Assembly: GCA_016933255.1 (NCBI GenBank)
Contig: JAFGBF010000029.1
Coordinates: forward strand, 41,294-105,293
Length of the DNA: 64,000 nt
Direction of reading: 5' to 3'
Source of the DNA: Candidatus Krumholzibacteriota bacterium
GTDB taxonomy: Bacteria; Krumholzibacteriota; Krumholzibacteriia; Krumholzibacteriales; Krumholzibacteriaceae
Positions 55,422 to 63,584 of the stretch are shown here, piece by piece (the first letter of the stretch is position 1; each line of letters starts with the position of its first letter). A program made the translations under genes and the position numbers. The notes below the pieces were generated by a model. That model made no database searches. It was not told the origin of the DNA and saw nothing but the letters and a program-made list of their open reading frames with translations.

Positions 55422-57209
55422 TCAGCTCTTCTCGCTCTGACGCTCAAGGTTGACAGGGACCGGCGCAAGCATCACACATTCTGTCTTCTCATCAAGACTC
55501 CACGGGAACAGTTTGCGGACCGAAGGGAAGTGAATCGATGCGGCGGCGGTATTGCCTGAGAGTTTTTTTGAAACCGTTGCCTTGAATATCTCTTCTCCGC
55601 CGCCAGATGAGACCTTGACCCTGTCACCGCCGGTCAATTCAAGGCTGGAAGCGATCTCCCGGGAGATAAAAAGCTGCGGCTCCGGACAGGTGACTCGAGA
55701 CCAGTGCAGATTTCTCGTCACCGATCCGTCAGCTGCGTGAACAGCTTCGCTCCACGGCATCAGCACGCACGGAGCCGAACCAAATCCTCTGACCGAGTTG
55801 CAATACTTAGTCCATTTTTCGGTAAGCCCTTCGCCTGATCCCGATCTGGCCGTTTTCCTCTCGACGCTGGCTTCACCAAGCTCTGCGCCCATCTCTTTTG
55901 CGAGCGCCCTGAGGAATTCCCCTTCCGAATATGCTCCGGCCGGAGGATCTATCACATCTTCACGCACGACATCTTCTTTGAACGAAGGGGATACGGTCCC
56001 TTTCTTTTCCATCAGGCAGGCAGCAGGAATCACAACGTTGGAACGGGCCGATGTCTGACCCCAGAAAAGCTGCGTCGCCACCGTGAATTTCTTTTCTCTG
56101 AGAGCTTTTTCAACAGGGCCTGCGGGGTATACCGAGAAGATGTCCAGCCCGAGGATCACAAGGGCATCGATCTCTTTAGTTTCGAGTTTTCCAATTACAG
56201 ATCCGCATCCCGCGCCGGCAAGGACCGAATAGATCCCCCAGGAATTCTGCTGCACGAACTGCGGTTCGAAGAGTTTATCGCCCGGACATATCATGGTGAG
56301 CGCTTCGGCAAAAAGCGAAAGGAGGCCTGAAAACGACAGCCTGCCGAAAATATTTGAAAGATACGTCTCTATCTTCGCCGCTCCGAGCATCGCTCCAGCG
56401 CAGTTTTCTATCAGTTTTTTCTCTATTCCGCCGAGCTTTTCGATATCTTCCCAGCTGATAGCGTCTATCAGTTTTTTCAGGGCCGGCGTAAGGGGGTTTC
56501 CGCTTTTTGAAGATGCTGATTTCAGAAGACCCGCCACTACGGCAGTCTCTCCTCCGGGAAGGCACGCAAGATGTCTCCCGGCAAACCAGGCCGTGTGATT
56601 AAGCTCTGGACTTATAACGATTATCTCATTTCCCCTGCCGGCATTTTTCCCGGCGAGCACGGTCTTTGCCGTACAGGGATGATCGGAAAATGAATCGCCT
56701 ATCATAAGATAGACGCTCTTTGTCCCCTCAGGTTTTTTAGCGGTCGGCGAAAGCGACGAAAGATCACAATCGAGATACGCGGAAAAGAGGGGAGTGTCAT
56801 CAGGCGCAAACAATTCTACATTGGAAGTCCCTATGACATCTTTGGCAAACTTGAGCGCAAGTGCAGCTTCCTCGTTTGTAAGATTCTCGCCGATAAGGAC
56901 CCCGATACTATCGGCGCCTGATTCCGACTTGATCGAAGCGAGATTCTTTGCGGTTTCCTTTACGGCTTCGTCAAAGCTGGTCCTTTTCCCGAGGACAAAC
57001 GAATAGTTCAGCCTTTTCGGGTGCGATAAAAGCTCGACCGCAGAATTGCCGCGGGCGCAGAGGCTGCCGCCGAACTTGGATCCTTCTCTTTCGTCCCAGT
57101 CTATCGACAGGATCGAATCCTTCGTGAAGGAAGGCGACCTTTTCCCTCCCTTGAAAACAAGGGGGCAGGCCAGCGAACAAAGCGAACAGTAGTTGTTTAT
57201 CTCACTCAT
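55422..57209 (-). CDS. Molybdopterin-oxidoreductase-fold protein lacking the catalytic Cys/Sec
   Basis: A 595-residue relative of formate dehydrogenase alpha and NuoG. The N-terminal [4Fe-4S] ligands are present (Cys8, 11, 15 and 51), and the fold segments DSIGVLIGENLTNEEAALA and KFAKDVIGTSNVELF are recognisable. In formate dehydrogenases the catalytic Sec or Cys follows the latter segment. Here the residues are ELFAPDDTP, so no metal ligand remains. Parts of the cofactor-binding loops survive. It is probably an Fe-S relay or scaffold between the diaphorase and the polyferredoxin, as NuoG is in complex I. No in-frame TGA is involved. Confidence 0.82.
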   Translation of the reverse strand: MSEINNYCSLCSLACPLVFKGGKRSPSFTKDSILSIDWDEREGSKFGGSLCARGNSAVELLSHPKRLNYSFVLGKRTSFDEAVKETAKNLASIKSESGADSIGVLIGENLTNEEAALALKFAKDVIGTSNVELFAPDDTPLFSAYLDCDLSSLSPTAKKPEGTKSVYLMIGDSFSDHPCTAKTVLAGKNAGRGNEIIVISPELNHTAWFAGRHLACLPGGETAVVAGLLKSASSKSGNPLTPALKKLIDAISWEDIEKLGGIEKKLIENCAGAMLGAAKIETYLSNIFGRLSFSGLLSLFAEALTMICPGDKLFEPQFVQQNSWGIYSVLAGAGCGSVIGKLETKEIDALVILGLDIFSVYPAGPVEKALREKKFTVATQLFWGQTSARSNVVIPAACLMEKKGTVSPSFKEDVVREDVIDPPAGAYSEGEFLRALAKEMGAELGEASVERKTARSGSGEGLTEKWTKYCNSVRGFGSAPCVLMPWSEAVHAADGSVTRNLHWSRVTCPEPQLFISREIASSLELTGGDRVKVSSGGGEEIFKATVSKKLSGNTAAASIHFPSVRKLFPWSLDEKTECVMLAPVPVNLERQSEKS

Positions 57210-57265
57210 AGACTGTTTTCTTCCCGCGCTCCTCCCTTTCGGAGAGCGCCCAAACGACGATCATA

Positions 57266-58084
57266 CTAACCAAACACGTTCGGAACGTCCTTGATCTTGT
57301 CGTAACACATATCGGGGCCGTCGACGCACAGGTAATAATGCCCGACATTACAGCGGCCGCATTTCCCCATGCCGCAGGACATCTTCCTGTTCATTGAAAG
57401 ATAGATCTGCGGTGGAGTAAATCCCACTTCCAGCAGCTTCAAAGTGACAAACTTAAGCATGATCTCGGGTCCGCACGACAGAGCGTAAGATTCAGGGACG
57501 CTGACATCAAGATCATCCAGCAAAGTGGTCACCAGACCGACATGCCCGTCCCAGTCAGGGTGCGCAACATCGATCGTGGTCTTCAGCGAAATATTTGAAG
57601 CGAGACCTTCCCATTCCTTGTACTGTCTTCGGAAACTAAGCTCGGCCGGTTCCCTTGCGCCGAACTTGATCTCGATCTTTTTGTATTTTGAGGGATCGTT
57701 GAAGAGGGCATAGAGGAGAGAACGCATAGGCGCAAGTCCAACTCCGCCTCCTACTACAAGGACATCCTTTCCGGCAAGCTTTTCGAGAGGATACCCTTTC
57801 CCGAACGGTCCTCTCAGCCCGACAACAGCCCCCGGTTTCAGTTCATGCAGGGCATCGGTGACCTTGCCGGTCTTCAGGATGGAGATCTCCATCTTTTCTT
57901 CTATATTAGGATCGGAACTCGGAGTGAACGGAGCCTCTCCGACACCCGGAACGGTAAGCTGCATGAACTGGCCGGCCTTGAACTTGATCGGCTTTGCCGG
58001 TTTCAGGCAGAAGGTCTTGATCGTCGGGGTCTCCGAGATCACATCTTCCAAGATGGTATCTATGGGATAATACGGGTTTTTCAT
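57266..58084 (-). CDS. FAD/NAD(P)-binding diaphorase subunit (HydG/AsrB-like)
   Basis: A 272-residue ferredoxin-reductase-type flavoprotein. The FAD domain has GEAPFTPSS, the NAD(P) domain has DVLVVGGGVGLAPMRSLLYAL, and a C-terminal [2Fe-2S] motif reads CGMGKCGRCNVG followed by two further cysteines. It is closest to the gamma subunit of archaeal sulfhydrogenase (HydG) and to sulfite reductase AsrB. It would pass electrons between NAD(P)H and the Fe-S chain. The next upstream gene is its usual partner. Confidence 0.9.
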   Translation of the reverse strand: MKNPYYPIDTILEDVISETPTIKTFCLKPAKPIKFKAGQFMQLTVPGVGEAPFTPSSDPNIEEKMEISILKTGKVTDALHELKPGAVVGLRGPFGKGYPLEKLAGKDVLVVGGGVGLAPMRSLLYALFNDPSKYKKIEIKFGAREPAELSFRRQYKEWEGLASNISLKTTIDVAHPDWDGHVGLVTTLLDDLDVSVPESYALSCGPEIMLKFVTLKLLEVGFTPPQIYLSMNRKMSCGMGKCGRCNVGHYYLCVDGPDMCYDKIKDVPNVFG

Positions 58085-58098
58085 ACCCTTTCGCTCCC

Positions 58099-59148
58099 TT
58101 ATCTGGTTGCTTTCGTTACTACCTTACTGAATACTTCCCGCATATCGATGCTCGCCGAACATGCGTCAATACATCTTCCGCAGCCGGTACAGAAGACCGC
58201 ATTATGGCTGAGGGGAAGATAATCATACTTGTGATAAAACCTGTGCTTTACCCTGTCAGAAAGCCGGGGGCGCGGAGTACCCATCCCTGCCATCCTCGAA
58301 TATCCGCTTACCTGGCAGGAATCCCAGGACATTATCCTTTTGTACTGTTCCCCATCTTTCTGGTCGAAAAGCAGGAAACAGTAACAGGTCGGGCAGATGT
58401 TCGTGCAGGCGCCGCACTCTACGCATCTCGAGGCTTCTTCGGTCCAGATCTCATCATTGAGCATTTTCCGAAGCGGTTCTGTCACCTCGGCGCTCTCAGG
58501 ATAACTTTTGTTGTTCGCCTTGAGCTGTGAAAGGACTTTCTTCCGGTTTTCATCTCTCGTCTTTTCAAGGCCTTCGCGGACTTCCGAAAAGAGACCTCCG
58601 TTCTCTTCGATAATCCCGGCGCCTCTTTCCGATCCTTCTTCTACCAGAAAACCGCTGGCAACCTTGGCGATCGCCAGATCATACCCTTTTTCCGGCCAGG
58701 GGTTCGAGCCGGTAAGGTTGCAAAAACAACTCTCCGAACACTCTGAACAGTCGGAAGCGATAACGAGCATCCTGTCCCGTCTGATCTTGTAGAACGGATC
58801 GATATAGTCGCCCTCCGCCTGTACGCTGTCGACAAGCTCCATCGCCTTCAGGTCGCATCCCTTTGCCCCGACTATGACATAACCGGGGAAGGAATCTTCC
58901 GGCTTCAACTCATCTTTTTCCTCAGAGGGATACTGCGCGACCTCGAAGCGAAGATGCTGGGCAAACCCTTTAAGGGTCTCGACCGCCCTGAAACCGTCAA
59001 AAACGGTTCCGTCGGGCAGCGGGAATGATTCCACCCTTCTCATATGGAGTTTTCCGGTATCTTCTTCTTTGACAGGCACAAAAAGCTCCCCCTCCGCGGA
59101 GAGCTTCTTCAAAAGCTTCTCAAAATCAGTCGAATCAATGAATCTCAT
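58099..59148 (-). CDS. Iron-sulfur subunit, HydB/AsrA-like
   Basis: A 349-residue protein of the sulfhydrogenase beta/AsrA family. It contains VGAKGCDLKAMELVD, a CSECSESCFC segment and two C-terminal ferredoxin motifs (CVECGACTNICPTCYC and CTGCGRCIDAC). In Pyrococcus the HydB-HydG pair forms the NADPH module of the soluble hydrogenase. Here it is the first pair of the membrane-hydrogenase operon. No sulfite reductase (asrC) or soluble hydrogenase subunit is nearby. Confidence 0.9.
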   Translation of the reverse strand: MRFIDSTDFEKLLKKLSAEGELFVPVKEEDTGKLHMRRVESFPLPDGTVFDGFRAVETLKGFAQHLRFEVAQYPSEEKDELKPEDSFPGYVIVGAKGCDLKAMELVDSVQAEGDYIDPFYKIRRDRMLVIASDCSECSESCFCNLTGSNPWPEKGYDLAIAKVASGFLVEEGSERGAGIIEENGGLFSEVREGLEKTRDENRKKVLSQLKANNKSYPESAEVTEPLRKMLNDEIWTEEASRCVECGACTNICPTCYCFLLFDQKDGEQYKRIMSWDSCQVSGYSRMAGMGTPRPRLSDRVKHRFYHKYDYLPLSHNAVFCTGCGRCIDACSASIDMREVFSKVVTKATR

Positions 59149-59347
59149 CTAATTCTTCTCTATTTTTAAAAAGTTACCGCCGCGAAACGGCGTGGCTCCA
59201 AATTGAGAACAGCGCAGATAGTTTCATAAACATTACACAGATGTCAACCTTTTTTTAAAAATAAAATCTCCATCGTTAAATGTTTCCCGCATCTCCCTGT
59301 ATCGCCGCATCGTGTCGCTTCCCGGCATCTTTTGCCAATCAAGGAAA

Positions 59348-59381
59348 AGCCGGGGAAGAATAGAATCTTTCTTCCCCGGCT
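59348..59381 (-). terminator. Rho-independent terminator downstream of the TlpA-like gene
   Basis: AGCCGGGGAAGAA and TTCTTCCCCGGCT form a perfect 13-base stem with an eight-base loop, followed on the minus strand by TTTTCC. Confidence 0.85.
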
Positions 59382-59410
59382 CGAAGATCTAAATATCATT
59401 TGGCTGAAGC

Positions 59411-60328
59411 TTATTCGTCCAAAAGAATTTTCACAGCCTCTCCAAGTTCGTTTCCTCTGAGATTCTTATATCTTATTATCCCTTTTCGGTCCAGGATGAG
59501 TGTCGAAGGGATTGAGCTTACCGCGTAAAGCCTGCCCAGCTCCGCCTTCCAGCCCTTACCGTCAAACACCTGCCGCCATTCTATTTTCTGTTCTTTTATA
59601 TAGTTATCGAATTTTTCCCTGCTTTCGTCCATCGATATCCCTATAATGTCGAACCCTTTTCCATGGTTTTCGGCGTAGACCCTCTTGACATTCGGCATCT
59701 CCGCTCTGCAGGGGCTGCACCATGTCGCCCAGAAATCGATCAGAACGACTTTTCCCCTGTACTGCTTGAGATCTATCTTTTTGCCATCGACTGCAGTAGC
59801 TGAAAAATCTATCGCCGGATTCCCGATCTTCAGCTTCTTCAGCGTGTTTATCTGCGACAGGGTCATTGCGGCACTCTGCTTCGTCTTTGGGTCGGCTCCG
59901 CTCTCTGCCGATGCTATCTCTCTGAACTGTATCTCTGCTTCATCGAACATATTCATCGAGAGGTATGTCGATCCGAGTATCATCCTTGCGACGCCAAGCT
60001 CCATAGGCTGTTTAGTGCAGGTGCACGCCAGGTATTTGTTGAGCTCCTGTACAGCCTCGTTGCCCCTCCCCGTATTGCTGTAGATCTGGGCCAGGACCAC
60101 CCGGGCGCTTCCGGATGAAGAGGTCCCGGGAAATCTTTGAACAAAGCTGCTGAGCTTCTCTTCGGCCATCCTGATGAGCTCAGCCTGTCCCATCGAACTT
60201 CTTTTCTGCTCAAACTCCGCTATCAGGGCGGCATATTGACTTCTCGCTTCCTCCTCGGCATCCTGACCCGCAGCCATGATCGGCATGACGGCCAGAAGCA
60301 GAAAAAGGATCGAAATTATCCTGTTCAT
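59411..60328 (-). CDS. TlpA/ResA-like thioredoxin with helical repeat domain
   Basis: A 305-residue exported protein with a signal peptide (ISILFLLLAVMPIMAAG). A TPR-like helical region covers roughly 25-160 (AQIYSNTGRGNEAVQELNKYL). A TlpA-type thioredoxin domain covers 165-305, with WCSPC at 203-207 and the cis-Pro segment VSSIPSTLIL. It is likely a periplasmic disulfide reductase serving maturation of thiol proteins. ATG 60328 has GAGGAG upstream. The DUF1573 gene just upstream shares the strand, but a terminator stands between them. Confidence 0.9.
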   Translation of the reverse strand: MNRIISILFLLLAVMPIMAAGQDAEEEARSQYAALIAEFEQKRSSMGQAELIRMAEEKLSSFVQRFPGTSSSGSARVVLAQIYSNTGRGNEAVQELNKYLACTCTKQPMELGVARMILGSTYLSMNMFDEAEIQFREIASAESGADPKTKQSAAMTLSQINTLKKLKIGNPAIDFSATAVDGKKIDLKQYRGKVVLIDFWATWCSPCRAEMPNVKRVYAENHGKGFDIIGISMDESREKFDNYIKEQKIEWRQVFDGKGWKAELGRLYAVSSIPSTLILDRKGIIRYKNLRGNELGEAVKILLDE

Positions 60329-60343
60329 CTTCTCTCCTCTTTT

Positions 60344-60375
60344 AAAAAAGGGCGTGCCGATATTCCAGCACGCCC
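60344..60375 (-). terminator. Rho-independent terminator after the DUF1573 gene
   Basis: On the minus strand GGGCGTGC, a 10-base loop and GCACGCCC are followed by six Ts. Confidence 0.88.
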
Positions 60376-60407
60376 TCGTCATCGAAAATCTGGACTGGAA
60401 CAGTATA

Positions 60408-61460
60408 TTACTCGTTATCCATTACCCTGACCATACCCTTGATCGGAAGTTCAAGCCTTTCATATCCTGGATAATTCGTAATAAATGTCACTGTTCCTTC
60501 ATATTTGCCCGATTTGGCAGGGGGCCTGATGCTGATGACACAGCTGAAGGCCTTACCTGGACGAGTCTCTCTTACGTTGACCGTAATATCGTCCCTGTCG
60601 GGTATTACTTCGAGTATCTGCAGAGAATCTCCTCTAGCGGCGATCAACGACACTCTCTTTTCAAAGTTCTTTGTCTTGCCCCCGTCCAACCTCATCTCTC
60701 TCATGATAACAGTCCTGGGAGCCAGCTGGACATCAGGAGTTATCGTAAGGCTGAACAGGATCTTCTTCTCGGAGATATCCTTGAAATCCGTTTCCAGGAC
60801 GACGTCGCCGATGTATCTGCCCGGTTCCGCATCCTCTTTTGTCCACATCTTGAGGTTATATTTTTTGCCCGGTTCGATAGTAACCAGTTCTACCCCGATA
60901 TTTTCACAAAGAAAATCGAAGTCTTTGCTCTTTTCAGCCCAGTGCCACCCGGTGATATTTATCGGGTCGGGCAGCTTGATCGAGATGATCGATTCAAGCT
61001 TGAGCTCTTCTTTTGCAAATCCCGAGAGATTCAGGCTTTTTGACAGTTCGAATACCTGTTTGACAATACCTGTCACGCTCAGGATGATCTTTTTGTTTTC
61101 AGGATCGTTGGTCTGCACGGTAAATGACTTCTTGAAACGACCCGGATGAACCTTGAACCCCGTTATCTTTACTGAAATTTTTCCTTCCGACCCGGGAAGG
61201 ATGACCTTGTCATGGTCTGCTACTGAGCAGCCTCACCCAGGTTTAACACTTAAGATGTGAAGTTCACCTGCCCCGTTGTTTTGTACCTTGAAATCATACA
61301 GGATGTCGACCCCTTCGTAATAATTGCCGAGATCGACAGTCTTTTCTTTGACAAAAAATGCCGGGTCGCTCCCGGCCGCATATACCGCCGCCGGCAAGAC
61401 CATGCTGGCGAGGATCGAAATCACTACCAGCGCTGCTGCCAGCTTTCGAATATCCATCAT
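60408..61460 (-). CDS. Exported DUF1573-type protein with in-frame TGA at the first Cys of CGC (candidate selenoprotein)
   Basis: The track shows two ORFs (61233-61460 and 60408-61118) that lie in the same frame. Between them the only stop is TGA at 61235-61233, codon 76. Reading through gives 350 residues with a signal peptide, then the DUF1573 fold: VDLGNYYEG, FKVQNNGAGELHILSVKPG, X-G-C-S, VILPGSEGKISVKI, FTVQTNDPENKKIILSVTG, and a second, longer C-terminal part. The family normally reads SCGCT here, so TGA stands exactly at the first Cys. GGAGG precedes ATG 61460. A short stem (CTGCT-CAGT-AGCAG) begins two bases after the TGA. Selenocysteine or a recent nonsense mutation are both possible. 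Confidence 0.75.
61212..61232 (-). promoter_or_regulatory. Candidate SECIS-like stem-loop after the TGA
   Basis: Directly after TGA the mRNA can form GG-CUGCU / AGCAG-A-CC with a CAGU loop. A second possible stem, AUGAC-AAG-GUCAU, has its loop about 24 bases after the TGA, nearer to the usual bacterial spacing. Neither has been tested by folding. Confidence 0.35.
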
Positions 61461-61796
61461 CTGCTGCCCTCCATCCGAGGTTTATCCCGAATCTTTCCAA
61501 AATAACAAACGGCACCGGCCTTAAGGGGCCAAAGATCCGCTTTCTTCAATATAATTCCCGATCTAAATACAAAACTGCTCCAGCTCCCTTACCCGGCCCC
61601 GGTCCTCAGGGCCTCCTCAACGAAGGTGTGCCGGAGAAATTAACTGACCTGATATAACATTATAGGATATCGTATATCTAAAGTTCCACTAAATTTTTTA
61701 TCGGCCTTTTTTTCCGGACAGATTTTATTTGCGTTACCACATCTATTGATAGATTATTCCGGAGACAGGACTATTCCTATTTAAGAGGATAATATT
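61461..61796. other. Divergent intergenic region
   Basis: A 336-base AT-rich gap between the DUF1573 gene and the nifS-like gene. A weak minus-strand promoter (TTGTTA-16-GATAAA, 61508-61481) could serve the DUF1573 gene. A plus-strand TATAAT at 61550-61555 has no good -35. I see no small ORF or RNA gene. Confidence 0.35.
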
Positions 61797-62984
61797 ATGG
61801 ATGACAGGAAAGAGATCTTTCTGGACCACAATTCGGCAAGAGCTACCAGGAGCGAAGCTGTCGAGGAAATGTCCCGGCTTTTTGCCGACGGATTTGGAAA
61901 TCCTCAAAGCGTCCATGATCGCGGACAGAGAGCCGCGGAAAAACTCGAAAACGCGCGGGCAGAGGTAGCCTCTCTCGTGGGGGCCGATCCTGAGGATATC
62001 ATCTTCACCGCGACAGGTTCAGAAGCTAACAATATGGCAGTGAAGGGGATAGCCCGCGCCCGGAAAAACAGGTCCAACCGGGTAATAATATCCCCGATAG
62101 AACACCATTCGGTCGCCATACCTGCCGATTCTCTCCGCAAGGAAGGGTTTGAACTCGTTACCCTCCCCGTCGACAGTACGGGGCTTATCGACCCTGATTC
62201 GCTGGCAAAAGCGGTATCGGATGGGGCAGCTCTGGTCTCGGTAATACACGCGAGCACAGAGATCGGCACTATAGAGCCGATACGCGAGCTCGCCGCAATC
62301 TGCGCTGAAAAAGGCGTGCCGTTCCACACCGATTCCTGGGGAACCGCAGGCTCAATAAAGATAGACTGTAAAGATATCCCTCTGAACGCGATGACGATCG
62401 CCGGACAGAACTTCGGCGGGCCTCCGGGCGCAGCCGCTCTTGTAATCAGAAAAGGCGTCCCTATGAAAAAACTGATCGAGGGAGGCGTACAGGAACGAAA
62501 CAGAAGAGCGGGCCAGGAAAATATCCCCGCGATTGCCGGGATGGGGATCGCCGCGCGTCTTGCTCTCAGGGAGATCGGCCAGACGACAGCCGCCCTCGTC
62601 CCCCTGAGGGATATGATGATAAAAAACCTTATTGAAAGTATTGAAGATGTTATACTTACCGGGCACCCTGAAAAAAGATTGCCCGGTCACGCTTCTTTCT
62701 GCGTTAAATATATAGAGGGAGAGGGGCTGCTTCTCTTCCTCAATCAGAAAGGCATTATGGCGGCGAGCGGCTCGGCATGCACGTCACGATCCCTTAAAGG
62801 GAGCCATGTCCTCGAGGCTATCGGCCTTGATGCCGCGACCGCGCAGGGTTCGGTCGTATTTACGTTGGGCCCGGAAAACGGCAAAGACGAGATAGGCAAA
62901 GTCATAGACGAAATGAAACCGGTCGTCTCGCGCCTTCGCGAGATGTCGCCGATATACAGGGAGAAGAAAAATGGCGCTTTATAG
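61797..62984 (+). CDS. NifS/IscS-like protein lacking the PLP lysine
   Basis: A 395-residue cysteine-desulfurase-family protein. It keeps the catalytic-loop Cys328 (ASGSACTSRSLKGSHVL), the His pair EHHSV near 103 and HTD near 178. The pyridoxal-phosphate lysine (SaHKxyGPkG in the family) is replaced: the segment reads IAGQNFGGPPG, Asn205. The AVQ segment before it is also changed (SWGTAG). It is therefore unlikely to bind PLP covalently. An archaeal IscS from Archaeoglobus is known to lack this lysine and to act with IscU in cluster assembly. The gene overlaps the IscU-like gene by 14 bases. Confidence 0.85.
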   Translation: MDDRKEIFLDHNSARATRSEAVEEMSRLFADGFGNPQSVHDRGQRAAEKLENARAEVASLVGADPEDIIFTATGSEANNMAVKGIARARKNRSNRVIISPIEHHSVAIPADSLRKEGFELVTLPVDSTGLIDPDSLAKAVSDGAALVSVIHASTEIGTIEPIRELAAICAEKGVPFHTDSWGTAGSIKIDCKDIPLNAMTIAGQNFGGPPGAAALVIRKGVPMKKLIEGGVQERNRRAGQENIPAIAGMGIAARLALREIGQTTAALVPLRDMMIKNLIESIEDVILTGHPEKRLPGHASFCVKYIEGEGLLLFLNQKGIMAASGSACTSRSLKGSHVLEAIGLDAATAQGSVVFTLGPENGKDEIGKVIDEMKPVVSRLREMSPIYREKKNGAL

Positions 62985-63558
62985 TGATAAGGTGATGGAT
63001 CATTTCATGAATCCGAGGAACGTCGGCGATCTTGAAGCCCCTGACGGGGTAGGAGAGGTGGGAAACCCCACCTGCGGGGATATGATGACATTCATGATCT
63101 CGGTCAAAGATGACAGAATAGCCGATATCCGTTTCAAGACCTTCGGCTGCGGAGCTGCCATAGCAGTATCCAGCATGGTAAGCGAAATGGCGCTCGGAAA
63201 GACCCTTGACGAGGCAATGGAGATCACAAACGCGATGGTCGCCGAAGAACTCGGAGGCCTGCCGACAAACAAGCTTCACTGTTCAAATCTCGGCGCCGAT
63301 GCCCTCCACGCTGCGATCGAGGACTACAGAAAAAGGCTCGAATCGGGCGAACCGGCAAAGGTCCCCGAGCAGCACGAAGTCAACAGAAGCGGTAAAGAAC
63401 TTCAATGTCCCTACTGCGATGCTGAGATAGAAGATAACGCCGTGCTGTGTAACGCGTGCAAGACCACTTTCGATACATGTCCGCATTGCGGCAAGATAGC
63501 GGACGCTTCCCGCGAGAACTGCCCCCACTGCGGCAAACCGATGAAGGAAACCAGCTAG
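62971..63558 (+). CDS. IscU/NifU-like Fe-S scaffold fused to a zinc-ribbon domain
   Basis: A 195-residue fusion. Residues 1-125 are an IscU scaffold with all three cluster cysteines (Cys35 in GNPTCGD, Cys60 in KTFGCGAAIA, Cys104 in KLHCSNLGADAL). Residues 146-187 carry four CxxC pairs (CPYC, CNAC, CPHC, CPHC) typical of double zinc ribbons, in place of the Nfu or ferredoxin domain of classical NifU. ATG 62971 has AGGGAG upstream and overlaps the nifS-like gene. It is followed by nadA, whose product needs a [4Fe-4S] cluster. Confidence 0.9.
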   Translation: MALYSDKVMDHFMNPRNVGDLEAPDGVGEVGNPTCGDMMTFMISVKDDRIADIRFKTFGCGAAIAVSSMVSEMALGKTLDEAMEITNAMVAEELGGLPTNKLHCSNLGADALHAAIEDYRKRLESGEPAKVPEQHEVNRSGKELQCPYCDAEIEDNAVLCNACKTTFDTCPHCGKIADASRENCPHCGKPMKETS

Positions 63559-63584
63559 CAGGACAAAAAGGACGGTACTGAGGA

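Noticed and set aside
55422-57209. Formate dehydrogenase (formate hydrogenlyase) assignment
   Set aside because: The catalytic Sec/Cys position is not conserved and there is no in-frame TGA that could encode it.
57266-59148. Anaerobic sulfite reductase AsrAB
   Set aside because: No asrC follows, and the pair heads a hydrogenase operon, so the HydB/HydG role is more likely.
60408-61118. Separate 236-residue gene as given in the ORF track
   Set aside because: It starts mid-domain with no signal peptide or ribosome site and is in frame with the upstream ORF across one TGA, so I treat both as one gene.
61233-61235. Reassigned genetic code (UGA as Trp or Gly)
   Set aside because: Many intact genes in the window end in TGA and have normal Trp codons.
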